The notes under the pieces were generated by a model, which saw only the letters and a program-made list of their open reading frames with translations, was not told the DNA's origin and ran no database searches. The position numbers were made by a program, and so were the translations under genes. Positions 25,510-32,795 of a DNA stretch of 64,000 nt are shown piece by piece (the stretch's first letter is position 1; every line of letters starts with the position of its first letter). Location of the stretch: contig NZ_CP024123.1 of NCBI RefSeq assembly GCF_002736105.1, positions 4,219,412-4,283,411 of the forward strand. The letters are read 5' to 3'. The stretch comes from Solibacillus sp. R5-41. GTDB taxonomy: Bacteria > Bacillota > Bacilli > Bacillales_A > Planococcaceae.

Positions 25510-26292
25510 ATGCTTAAAAAAATTATATCAATTGTTCCCGTTGCAATGCTCTCGGTAACTTTAAGTGCTAATGTTCAAGCTGCAACGATTACTGTACAAA
25601 AAGGAGATACCCTTTGGGATCTATCTCGCGCAAATAATACATCTGTAGAAAATATCCAAACGTTGAATCATCTTACTACCGACCTTATTCACCCTGGGGA
25701 TGTCCTAACCATTGCACAGCAAAAACAATATACCGTTAAGCAAGGTGATACATTATGGGACATAGCCCTAGATCATCAAGTAACAGTTTCGCAAATTAAA
25801 GAATGGAACCAATTACATACTGATCTCATTCATCCAGGTTTAAATCTATTCATCTGGGATGGTTTGAAAACTAGTAATACGGTTGTAACTGAAAAACCAA
25901 TGATGCCTGCAGCACATAAATCAAAGGAAACTACAACTTCAGCAACTACTCCATCAACAAGTAATTCAGCTTCAATGGATAGTACACCTAAAGCAACTAC
26001 TCCATCAACAAGTAATTCAGCTTCGATGGATAGTACACCTAAAGCAACTACTCCATCAACAAGTAATTCAGCTTCGATGGATAGTACACCTGAAGCAACT
26101 GCTCCATCAACAAGTAATTCAGCTTCGATGGATAGTACACCTGAAGTAACTGCTCCATCAACAAGTAATTCAGCTTCGATGGATAGTACACCTGAAGCAA
26201 CTGCTCCATCAACAAGTAATTCAGCTTCGATGGATAGTACACCTGAAGCAACTGCTCCATCAACAAGTAATCAGCTTCAAAGGAAATTATAG
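25510..26292 (+). CDS. LysM repeat protein, N-terminal part of a frameshifted LysM-3D gene
   Basis: The 260-residue product has a signal peptide (SIVPVAMLSVTLSANVQAA), two LysM peptidoglycan-binding domains (ITVQKGDTLWDLSRANNTSV and YTVKQGDTLWDIALDHQVTV) and six-plus copies of a 17-residue Ser/Thr/Pro repeat of the form ATAPSTSNSASMDSTPE, encoded by near-identical 51-bp units at 25940-26270. In the last unit AATTCAGC has become AATCAGC; this one-base loss shifts the frame and ends the protein with LQRKL. Restoring the base joins it in frame to the 3D domain downstream, giving the layout of YocH-like wall hydrolases. AAGAATATGGAGG precedes the ATG. Confidence 0.85.
   Translation: MLKKIISIVPVAMLSVTLSANVQAATITVQKGDTLWDLSRANNTSVENIQTLNHLTTDLIHPGDVLTIAQQKQYTVKQGDTLWDIALDHQVTVSQIKEWNQLHTDLIHPGLNLFIWDGLKTSNTVVTEKPMMPAAHKSKETTTSATTPSTSNSASMDSTPKATTPSTSNSASMDSTPKATTPSTSNSASMDSTPEATAPSTSNSASMDSTPEVTAPSTSNSASMDSTPEATAPSTSNSASMDSTPEATAPSTSNQLQRKL
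25940..26270 (+). repeat. 51-bp tandem repeats, about 6.5 copies
   Basis: Near-identical in-frame units beginning GCAACTGCTCCATCAACAAG each encode 17 Ser/Thr/Pro-rich residues, a flexible wall-spanning linker. Copy number is likely to vary between strains. Confidence 0.95.
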
Positions 26293-26567
26293 TGAAAGCT
26301 TCAGCCTATACGGCTTCATGTGAGGGATGTTCTGGTATTACCTCTACTGGAATAAACCTGAAAGCAAACCCAAATGCAAAGGTCATCTCAGTTGACCCAA
26401 CTGTTATTCCACTTGGCAGTAAAGTTTATGTAGAAGGCTATGGTGAAGCGATCGCAGGGGATACTGGCGGAGCAATTAAAGGGAATCGAATCGATGTCTT
26501 TATTCCTTCTCAACAGGATGCAATCAATTTTGGGGTAAAACAATTAAAGGTAACAATATTAAACTAA
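26292..26567 (+). pseudogene. 3D domain, C-terminal part of the frameshifted LysM-3D gene
   Basis: The 91-residue frame reads VKASAYTASCEGCSGITSTG then DPTVIPLGSKVYVEGYGEAI, AGDTGGAIKGNRIDVFI. This is the 3D domain (three conserved Asp, DPTVIPLG, AGDTGG, RIDVF) of YocH/YabE-type muralytic proteins. A GTG at 26292 overlaps the TAG stop of the first part and has AAAGGAA six bases upstream, so translational reinitiation is conceivable, but the product would lack a signal peptide. It is most simply the detached end of a broken gene, or a read error. Confidence 0.8.
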
Positions 26568-26638
26568 CATATCTATGACCAGCCTATCCTTAGGATTTCT
26601 ATATATGTACAAAAAGGTAATTTGAATCCTTATAATAA

Positions 26639-26670
26639 GCAAAAAAGAACCACATTTGGTTCTTTTTTGC
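26639..26670 (+). terminator. Strong terminator after the LysM-3D locus
   Basis: GCAAAAAAGAACC and GGTTCTTTTTTGC form a 13-bp stem with ATTTATTTTTT nearby. It would work on either strand. Confidence 0.85.
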
Positions 26671-26824
26671 TTATTTTTTTATGCCTTCCAATAGGTTTGT
26701 AATCTTCTCTCTTTTTTCAAAATGTCTATTGATTCTCAGATTTTTTCTTTTTTGTCTCATAATGAAAAAACATTTAAAATGCTGTCAAATCAACGTTCTA
26801 AATGGTTATTCGCATAAACAGTCC

Positions 26825-26850
26825 CTTCTTATGGTACCTTTCTCCGTAAC
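26825..26850 (-). repeat. rlmH-end repeat copy 5 (degenerate)
   Basis: CTTCTTATGGTACCTTTCTC then CGTAAC matches the consensus core at about 20 of 24 positions. It separates the LysM-3D module from the SIMPL module. Confidence 0.6.
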
Positions 26851-26989
26851 ACAAGTTAATGCCCTGCCACTCCGCTCGCTTATAATTATGGATGATAAAA
26901 GCTTCATTCATTTATACGGAAAATAATTATTAACAAACTCCCCTCTACCAAATCATGGACAGAGGGGGGGTAGTTTAGAATGTGCACCA

Positions 26990-27643
26990 TTAAAATCGAA
27001 ATTTCACTCGAACAGAGGCAGTAATAGGAATTCTCCCCTGCTCAATAGGCGTCATAAATTCCTGATTACTCAATTGAACCGACTTATACGGAACTGGTGT
27101 GACATTATGGCTCTCTTCAATAATTTCGACTGGTATAGGTTGTAAGGGTACATACATCGTTTCAGCCATGGATTTGGCTTTCGCTATTGCATTAACAAGT
27201 GCTAAATTAAGGGCCTTTTGATAGTAGGCATCCGAATTTTCTATTTTAAACTGAATAGCTGAAACATGATTTGCCCCATTTTGTATAGCTGTATCAATAA
27301 CCATACCAGCTTGACTAATATCCGTTATTTTAACAGTAATCGCATTTTGTACCTCAAAGCCCCTAAATATCTGTCTTCCCTCAATATAATCGTAGTTTGG
27401 GGAAATCGTATAAACAGTTGTTTGGATTGCCTCTCTTGGAATATTTAACGCCACAATTGACTCAATAACGCGATTCATGATGATGGCATTTTCTTGCTGA
27501 GCTAGACTGACATCTTTTCCTTCTGTGCGCACTTCAATCTGAATTTGGACATAATCGGGCTGTGCATCAATTTCTCCATTCCCTGTCACGGTTATTTCAC
27601 GTGAAACGGAGAATGGGTGAAACCAAATTTGTGGATGATACAA
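26990..27643 (-). CDS. SIMPL-domain (DUF541) protein
   Basis: The 217-residue protein contains the SIMPL fold: REITVTGNGEIDAQPDYVQI at the start, a middle YTISPNYDYIEGRQIFRGFE, and ALVNAIAKAKSMAETMYVPL typical of the family. Relatives are periplasmic or cytosolic oligomers of uncertain role. No signal peptide is visible. It starts with TTG at 27643, six bases after AAAGGCGG, and opens YHPQIWFHPF like other Bacillus homologues. The early codons contain a parS-like palindrome. Confidence 0.85.
   Translation of the reverse strand: MYHPQIWFHPFSVSREITVTGNGEIDAQPDYVQIQIEVRTEGKDVSLAQQENAIIMNRVIESIVALNIPREAIQTTVYTISPNYDYIEGRQIFRGFEVQNAITVKITDISQAGMVIDTAIQNGANHVSAIQFKIENSDAYYQKALNLALVNAIAKAKSMAETMYVPLQPIPVEIIEESHNVTPVPYKSVQLSNQEFMTPIEQGRIPITASVRVKFRF
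27593..27608. promoter_or_regulatory. parS-like site inside the SIMPL gene
   Basis: TATTTCACGTGAAACG matches the Bacillus parS consensus TGTTTCACGTGAAACA at 14 of 16 positions. It could be a real secondary ParB-loading site about 36 kb from oriC. Confidence 0.5.
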
Positions 27644-28235
27644 CGGATTCCGCCTTTCGTGTAATTGTTATTCAATATACTATGCGCTTTGTCTATGTAA
27701 TCGTTCGTATCAGTTATTCCTTTTTTACTGGGCTTGTTAATTAACCAAATCTCCACACCTTACATTTTTAAATGCCCCGAAATTTAGAATGGGCAAATAA
27801 TTCATGTGCCTTAAAGGATGGTAAAGAAGATTATTTTCTAAAATATAATAAGTACATTAATCATAGTAATCAGACATAACGTTGCGTTCAAATTTTTATA
27901 TTCAAAATGCTTAGCACTTTATTTATTGCTCAAATTTATCTCATGTATTGATGATGAAGTATACTTTGCTTTCATTGATTATCACCATTTATTAAATTTG
28001 GATAAATAAAAACCACCAAAATACTGTCTCAACAGCACTCTGGTGGTTTCATAAATCGCACTTACTTATGATACGGTTCTCCGTAACTAGTATAGATGCA
28101 TTTTTTACATCGTACTTAATTACAAATCCAATGATGCGTCTGCTTCGTTTGCTACAAGCTCTACAAAGTCCTCATAATATTCCATTTTATGTACTTTTTA
28201 GATATTTCATTATTTGAAGCTTATAGTTTTTCAAT
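27644..28235. other. Gene-free region with att-like repeat
   Basis: About 590 bases between the SIMPL and DUF4230 genes. AAACCACCA...TGGTGGTTT (28010-28050) is a hairpin adjoining the rlmH-end repeat at 28055. On the minus strand a short frame MEYYEDFVELVANEADASLD (ending near 28122) looks like the tail of a lost gene. Nothing else is recognised. Confidence 0.55.
28055..28086 (-). repeat. rlmH-end repeat copy 4
   Basis: ATCGCACTTACTTATGATAC then GGTTCTCCGTAA is nearly identical to the copies at 31371 and 30918. Confidence 0.88.
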
Positions 28236-28979
28236 CTATCTAAATGTTATTTTCACAGTATAACCAAGGTTGCTAAAAAAACCTTTAAGAACTTTCTCCG
28301 CACTTTTTTCCGCTGATTCTAATAAGCCTATTTCAATGGCCTCATCTTTAACCTTCTCCTGTGCTTCTGCCGCTAGATCAAATCCTTCTTTCCATTGCAC
28401 TTCCCCACGGAATAGCCCTTCGTCTGAGAAAGTTTTGACACTATCCATCTGAATTGTTGGGTCCTGTATAAGCGTTGCTCGTGGTAGGACGATTCCTAGC
28501 TCCTTTTCCTTATCATTGATTTTTATATCATCTGAAGTTATCCCTTTAAGATCAACTCCTGCAATAACTGTAGCAGGAACAATTAATAATATCTCTCTCT
28601 TTGTACCCGGCAAATTAACCGAAATATCATTTCCGAACAATTTATTATCCTCTTCCTCAATGATTACTTTTATATGGGCTTCAGCTGTTGCAAGCGTTGC
28701 TAAATCTTGGACCTGTTCTACAAATGTTGTACTTTCCTTTTTAAGGGTACTACCGGAGAGAAACCAAACAACTCCAGATATGATGGCTATGAGAAGCAAT
28801 GTAAATAAAAATATCTTTACTCCCCATAATTTAAAAATGAGCTTAAATAATGCTCCAGAGATATTGGCGGTTCCTCTACTCCGTCCTACAACAGCAGTAG
28901 CAGCACTTTCTTCTTCGCCTTTCTTTAGTTCCTTCAAAACACTCCTGAATTGTGTTAATTCTTCATCTTTTTTACTCAT
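28236..28979 (-). CDS. DUF4230 membrane-anchored protein
   Basis: The 247-residue protein has a charged cytoplasmic N-terminus, one transmembrane helix (IFLFTLLLIAIISGVVWFLS, about residues 56-75) and an extracellular DUF4230 domain with the family run VQDLATLATAEAHIKVII, KLFGNDISVNLPGTKRE and VPATVIAGVDLKGI. The function of DUF4230 is unknown. It seems to stand alone, divergently oriented from pbuE, in the module between repeat copies at 28055 and 30918. Confidence 0.85.
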   Translation of the reverse strand: MSKKDEELTQFRSVLKELKKGEEESAATAVVGRSRGTANISGALFKLIFKLWGVKIFLFTLLLIAIISGVVWFLSGSTLKKESTTFVEQVQDLATLATAEAHIKVIIEEEDNKLFGNDISVNLPGTKREILLIVPATVIAGVDLKGITSDDIKINDKEKELGIVLPRATLIQDPTIQMDSVKTFSDEGLFRGEVQWKEGFDLAAEAQEKVKDEAIEIGLLESAEKSAEKVLKGFFSNLGYTVKITFR

Positions 28980-29508
28980 AGTATTCCTCCTACATTTTTC
29001 CTTCTTACAATATCCTTTTAAGAGCTTAATTCTATTTTCTTGTCTCTGCGATTAGTATAAATAAACGTGGATTGCCATTTTCAAGAGGTTTGATATTTTT
29101 ATATTTTTTGATACTTGTGAGCATCTAAATCTTTATAAAGTATTGTACTTTAGATACAAACACAATACCCACCTGAATTATCCCAAATAATATCACCATA
29201 TTAAAAAAAGATGACATATTATGAAGGATTAAAAAAGCACAGTATGGATAATCAACCACCTGGAAAATACAAAGAAGTCGGACCAATAAGCAGTGGAAAA
29301 CCTCTCTCTAGATATATTCATTCTACAACTACCCTCACCCTGATTAATAGTGAGATTAGCAAATGATTGAACAGGCATTTGACCAAATATATCTAAATGG
29401 GGTTAATATTTTGCCAATTGGTATTATCAAAACTAAAGTTAAACACTTGATAATTCAAATGAAAGCTAGTAAACTATTCAACGTGCTCGCTTATTACACA
29501 CGAATATT
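28980..29508. other. Region upstream of the adenine riboswitch
   Basis: About 530 bases of AT-rich sequence between divergent DUF4230 and pbuE. It holds the weak small frame at 29244 and should contain both promoters. No further structure is evident. Confidence 0.5.
29244..29366 (+). CDS. Small unassigned ORF or fragment
   Basis: A 40-residue frame, MDNQPPGKYKEVGPISSGKP then LSRYIHSTTTLTLINSEIS. The composition looks coding, but there is no nearby ribosome-binding site and no known family. It may be a gene scrap. Confidence 0.25.
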   Translation: MDNQPPGKYKEVGPISSGKPLSRYIHSTTTLTLINSEISK

Positions 29509-29509
29509 A

Positions 29510-29572
29510 CTGTATAACCTCAAGAATACGGCTTGAGGGTCTCTACCAGGAACCTTAAAATCCTGATTACAG
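29510..29572 (+). promoter_or_regulatory. Adenine (purine-class) riboswitch
   Basis: The sequence follows the purine aptamer: P1 CTGTA/TACAG, TATAACCTCAAGAATACGGC, TTGAGGGTCTCTACC, AGGAACCTTAAAATCCTG, ATTACAG. The specificity base in the GAxUAC junction is T (GATTAC), as in adenine-binding pbuE, rather than C as in guanine riboswitches. Confidence 0.95.
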
Positions 29573-29610
29573 AAAATGAACTATTCATTTTTTGTAATCA
29601 GGATTTTTTT
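29560..29610 (+). terminator. Riboswitch-controlled terminator of pbuE
   Basis: ATCCTGATTACA, which includes the aptamer's 3' P1 strand, pairs with TGTAATCAGGAT and is followed by seven T. Ligand binding should hold the P1 strand and prevent this hairpin, so adenine turns the gene on. Confidence 0.92.
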
Positions 29611-29650
29611 ATTTTCTAATTTTTTCATCAGAGAGGATGTATAGCAGAAT

Positions 29651-30847
29651 ATGAATTTCAAAGTTTTTATACTAGCATTATCAACAGTTGCCGTTGGTTT
29701 GGTAGAATTGATCGTTGGCGGTATACTTCCAATTATCGCAACAGATATGAATATCTCATTAAGCTCTGCTGGACAGCTGATTACAGTCTTCGCACTTATT
29801 TTTGCGATTTCCGGTCCAGTGTTATTAGTTTTAACGAGCAAAATTGAACGAAAAAAGTTATACCTTATTTCCTTGTTTATTTTTTTCATCAGTAATATCA
29901 TAACTTATTTTAGTCCAAATTTTACCTTTATGATGATTGCCCGGGTTTTAAGTGCTATGAGTACAGCACTTATCGTAGTGCTATCCTTAACAATAGCAGC
30001 AAAAGTTGTTTCACCAGACCATCGAGCAAAGTCTCTAGGACTAATTTACATGGGAATTAGTTCATCGCTTGTCATGGGTGTGCCACTAGGTATTCTCATT
30101 TCCGATATTTTTGGTTGGCGGGTAATTTTTCTTGGAATTGCAATTCTATCAGTAGGCTCCTTTATCCTGATTTCCATCTTTTTGGAGCGAATTCCTGGTG
30201 AAGTGACAATTCCACTTTCACAACAATTAAAGGCCGTTGCCAGCTTAAAAATCGGGAGTGCACATCTTGCTACCATGTTTATGCTGGCAGGACATTATAC
30301 GATCTATGCGTATTTCACTCCATTTTTGGAAACGGAACTTCATCTGAATTCTTATTGGATTAGCCTTTGTTATCTTTTATTTGGTATTGGAGCGGTAAGC
30401 GGGGGAGCATTTGGGGGAACACTTTCAGATAGGATTGGCGCACCTAAAAGTATCCTTATTGTCATAATCTCATTTGCTATTGTGCTGTTCTTACTGCCAT
30501 TCACTACCTTCTCACTCATTGTATTTATACCGGTAATGATGATTTGGGGAGCATTAAGCTGGAGTCTATCTCCACCACAACAAAGCTATCTAATTCAAAC
30601 AGATTCTGCTACATCGGATATTCAGCAAAGCTTTAACAATTCAGCATTACAAATCGGTATTTCCATGGGATCTGGATTTGGGGGTATTGTTTTAAATCAA
30701 ACAAATACTATCTCACATGCAGCTTGGTATGGGGGTTGCCTTGTTCTCATTGCCTTAGCATGTGCAGTCTTTTCTTTAACAAGAAAAACGAATGTAAGAG
30801 GAGAATATAAAACGACAGCTTCGGATGTTCAACAATCAAATATATGA
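29651..30847 (+). CDS. pbuE: MFS purine exporter, PbuE-like
   Basis: The 398-residue protein has twelve hydrophobic segments of the major facilitator superfamily, starting [20 protein letters not shown] and with the DHA1-type loop SDRIGAPKS between helices. Upstream is an adenine riboswitch with terminator, the arrangement known for B. subtilis pbuE (ydhL), which exports adenine and other purines. I assign the symbol on this combination. A terminator follows. It is one of few plus-strand genes here and lies inside the repeat-bounded array. Confidence 0.88.
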   Translation: MNFKVFILALSTVAVGLVELIVGGILPIIATDMNISLSSAGQLITVFALIFAISGPVLLVLTSKIERKKLYLISLFIFFISNIITYFSPNFTFMMIARVLSAMSTALIVVLSLTIAAKVVSPDHRAKSLGLIYMGISSSLVMGVPLGILISDIFGWRVIFLGIAILSVGSFILISIFLERIPGEVTIPLSQQLKAVASLKIGSAHLATMFMLAGHYTIYAYFTPFLETELHLNSYWISLCYLLFGIGAVSGGAFGGTLSDRIGAPKSILIVIISFAIVLFLLPFTTFSLIVFIPVMMIWGALSWSLSPPQQSYLIQTDSATSDIQQSFNNSALQIGISMGSGFGGIVLNQTNTISHAAWYGGCLVLIALACAVFSLTRKTNVRGEYKTTASDVQQSNI

Positions 30848-30851
30848 TTTT

Positions 30852-30896
30852 AAATAGCATCATTCAGATTATTATCGAATGATGCTATTTTTATTT
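30852..30896 (+). terminator. Terminator of pbuE
   Basis: AAATAGCATCATTC and GAATGATGCTATTT form a perfect 14-bp stem followed by TTATTTT, a few bases after the pbuE stop. Confidence 0.92.
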
Positions 30897-30917
30897 TAGA
30901 ATCCTTATGGGGCGTGA

Positions 30918-30972
30918 AAAACCGCACTTACTTATGATATGGTTCTCCGTAATAGGCTTAAGTGCGATTTTT
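30918..30972 (-). repeat. rlmH-end repeat copy 3
   Basis: ACCGCACTTACTTATGATAT then GGTTCTCCGTAATAGGCTTA and AGTGCGATTTTT. Both arms of the flanking inverted repeat (AAACCGCACTTA / TAAGTGCGATTT) are present with one mismatch. Confidence 0.88.
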
Positions 30973-31039
30973 ATACAACTATAAATCGAATGTATACACA
31001 GAATACATACTTAATTATTATATTACAGGTTTCTATGCT

Positions 31040-31192
31040 ATAATAATCAAGTAATGTTCAACAATTATTGACACTGAACAATGGTAATTTCAGATTGAGG
31101 AAATTACCATTGTTGGGTGCCAAACCCATTAGAGTTCTTCAGGAACAAAGAATTCTACCGCAACATCTCCTTGTGAGATGTTGCCTTTTTTG
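31040..31192 (+). ncRNA. Candidate structured RNA with intrinsic terminator
   Basis: A TATAAT at 31040 is followed by AACAATGGTAATTTC / GAAATTACCATTGTT, a perfect 15-bp stem (31077-31114), then GGGT/ACCC, a GTTC...GAAC element, CTACCGC, and GCAACATCTC / GAGATGTTGC (31160-31184) with six T. No gene follows on this strand. The layout is that of a riboswitch leader or small RNA, but I cannot match a known class; no clear -35 was found. Confidence 0.4.
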
Positions 31193-31366
31193 TTTCCATG
31201 AAATTTTTATTGGGCTATCAATTAAAATCATGATCAAAAGCACTTTGCTATAAACGTAAATAATAGCATTTTCAATGTTGCCTACTGCGAAAATTTATAT
31301 TTCCTTACTCATTAAATTAAAACCACCTAAGACGTTTCAAATTCAACGTCCTAAATGATCTTTTTT

Positions 31367-31420
31367 AAAACCGCACTTACTTATGATACGGTTCTCCGTA
31401 ACTATTGTAAGTGCGGTTTT
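31367..31420 (-). repeat. rlmH-end repeat copy 2 with perfect flanking inverted repeat
   Basis: AAAACCGCACTTAC at 31367 and GTAAGTGCGGTTTT at 31407 are perfect inverted repeats enclosing TTATGATACGGTTCTCCGTA. The left half supplies the final codons (YGEPYHK, stop) of the ORF at 31377. The hairpin with T tracts can also act as a terminator on either strand. Confidence 0.92.
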
Positions 31421-31868
31421 TTGTTGAAATAAAATTAGGCTCTTCATTGATGAATTTGATATAAAATTTCTCATCTATATAAACCGACTGTTCAACTACT
31501 TTGTTTAAATTAAGTTCTAACCTACCTTCTATAGAATCTATTTCTTCACCAATCCAGCAATAATAAAATTCACAAAAGTCTTCCTTTGGAATAATCTTTT
31601 TCAGTTCCTCACAAAAAGCATTAAATGTAGCTTTAGCTTTTATAAAATTATGCGGCGAATATTGTTCATTATATTTTGTCATTGCCCAAATGCTTTCGTA
31701 ACCATAATTGAAGTCAATTTCATACGCAAATGGTGTTGAAAAAACATTTCTTTGAATTGTTAAACCTTCTTCTCTACAACTGTCTAATACAAATAAAGAT
31801 TTCTCAATGTTATCTTCATCATTAATCGGCATCTCAATATTTGTACCTAAACATAAAATCATACTCAT
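31377..31868 (-). CDS. Hypothetical protein whose C-terminus comes from the att repeat
   Basis: The 163-residue soluble protein starts MSMILCLGTNIEMPINDEDN and contains FEELKK-like helices and conserved-looking aromatic patches (EFYYCWIGEEIDSIEGRLEL); I do not recognise the family, though it looks like small immunity or DUF proteins. Its last residues, YGEPYHK, are the same as the end of RlmH because the frame runs into a copy of the rlmH 3' end. GGAGGG precedes the ATG at 31868. Only about six bases separate that site from the rlmH terminator, so it has no room for its own promoter. Confidence 0.7.
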   Translation of the reverse strand: MSMILCLGTNIEMPINDEDNIEKSLFVLDSCREEGLTIQRNVFSTPFAYEIDFNYGYESIWAMTKYNEQYSPHNFIKAKATFNAFCEELKKIIPKEDFCEFYYCWIGEEIDSIEGRLELNLNKVVEQSVYIDEKFYIKFINEEPNFISTKNRTYNSYGEPYHK

Positions 31869-31880
31869 TTATTTCCCTCC

Positions 31881-31914
31881 AAAAAAGCAGCACCAATATA
31901 AAAATTGATGCTGC
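31881..31914 (-). terminator. Terminator after rlmH
   Basis: GCAGCA and TGCTGC with further pairing around a TATAA-rich loop form a hairpin followed by six T on the minus strand, 16 bases past the rlmH stop. Confidence 0.85.
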
Positions 31915-31926
31915 CTTAAAAAAACT

Positions 31927-31951
31927 CACTTACTTATGATACGGTTCTCCC
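31927..31951 (-). repeat. rlmH-end repeat copy 1 (att site in rlmH)
   Basis: The end of rlmH itself, GAACCGTATCATAAGTAA on the minus strand, encodes EPYHK and stop. Its TATCATAAGTAA equals the staphylococcal SCC attachment core, where the same codons (AYHK, stop) are used. Confidence 0.9.
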
Positions 31952-32409
31952 TTAATTATCCTAAAACTTCGATAGATTTGCTCAACCAAAACAAGCTTCA
32001 TTAGCTGGTGTGGCAATGTCATTTTTCCAAAGCATAGCTTTTCATCCGCGCGCTTTAGTACATCATCATGTAAGCCTAGGGATCCACCAATTACAAAGGC
32101 GACTTTACTTTTTCCGTAAGTCATTAGGGCGTCGAGGTCTGCTGCCATTTGCTCGCTTGTTTTCATTTTACCGTCTAGTGCCAGGGCAATTACGTAAGTG
32201 CCGTCACTTATTTTAGCTAAGATGCGCTCGCTTTCTTTCTTTTTCACGAGTTCCATTTCGGCATCACTTAATTGCTCAGGTGCTTTTTCATCCGCCACTT
32301 CGACAAGTTCCACCTTTGCATAGCTACCTAAGCGTTTAACATATTCATCAATGCCCATTTTTAAATACTTTTCTTTCAGTTTTCCAACCGAGACAATCGT
32401 AATATTCAC
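31930..32409 (-). CDS. rlmH: 23S rRNA pseudouridine1915 N3-methyltransferase
   Basis: The 159-residue SPOUT methyltransferase starts [20 protein letters not shown] and carries the SAM-site run [20 protein letters not shown] and the closing [20 protein letters not shown], ending KGEPYHK. RlmH methylates N3 of pseudouridine 1915 in helix 69 of 23S rRNA on the assembled ribosome. It begins with GTG after AAGGTGG, and a DnaA-box-like sequence overlaps this start region. Its 3' end is the integration site of SCC elements in staphylococci and appears to play the same role here. Confidence 0.97.
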   Translation of the reverse strand: MNITIVSVGKLKEKYLKMGIDEYVKRLGSYAKVELVEVADEKAPEQLSDAEMELVKKKESERILAKISDGTYVIALALDGKMKTSEQMAADLDALMTYGKSKVAFVIGGSLGLHDDVLKRADEKLCFGKMTLPHQLMKLVLVEQIYRSFRIIKGEPYHK

Positions 32410-32499
32410 AACTTATCCACCTTTACATTCCATTTACAAACAAGTTATCCACAAAAGTTATCCACATATTCACAGGGGTTCCCCATATATTGTGTAAAG

Positions 32500-32664
32500 T
32501 TATTTACTTGATACAATATATGTTGCCTGCTCTTCGCAATAAGAACAAACTGTTGATAACTTTTCCCCTTCCTTCAATAAATCCATCATTGGGAACTCGC
32601 CAGTTTCTGCCACGTGCATATCTAAAGCGTGATCTATATGGGTTTCGCAACTATATTTTTTCAA
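32500..32664 (-). CDS. CxxH/CxxC zinc-type small protein (YyzF-like)
   Basis: A 54-residue protein read from a TTG at 32664 (GAAGG seven bases upstream): KKYSCETHIDHALDMHVAET then EFPMMDLLKEGEKLSTVCSY and CEEQATYIVSSK. It has a CETH pair near the start and a CSYC pair near the end, the CxxH/CxxC pattern that could bind one Zn. Homologues lie between htrA and rlmH in other Bacillales, as here. Function unknown. Confidence 0.85.
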   Translation of the reverse strand: MKKYSCETHIDHALDMHVAETGEFPMMDLLKEGEKLSTVCSYCEEQATYIVSSK

Positions 32665-32747
32665 TTTTATGCCTTCTTTCTATTCTGAAATTTCCACAAA
32701 CTTATACACATTTCACATAATGTTATCCACAATCTATTGTAACAAAG

Positions 32748-32795
32748 AAAAAACGAGTAGCAAAGGAAAGCTATTTCCCTTTGTACCCGCTACTC
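32748..32795 (-). terminator. Terminator of the HtrA-type gene
   Basis: On the minus strand GAGTAGC...AAAGGGAAA pairs with TTTCCTTTGCTACTC around a tetraloop-sized loop, followed by TTTTTT. It is 30 bases past the protease stop. Confidence 0.88.

Larger units (their letters stand above)
26568..26989. other. Intergenic region with terminator and att-like repeat
   Basis: About 420 bases between the 3D frame and the SIMPL gene. It contains the terminator at 26639, the degenerate rlmH-end repeat at 26825 and a weak CCCCTCT/AGAGGGG hairpin near 26941-26970 that may end the SIMPL transcript. No gene is seen. Confidence 0.6.

Noticed and set aside
26048..26266. Minus-strand ORF of repeated LMEQLLQVYYPSKLNY
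   Set aside because: It is the antisense shadow of the 51-bp tandem repeat in the LysM gene.
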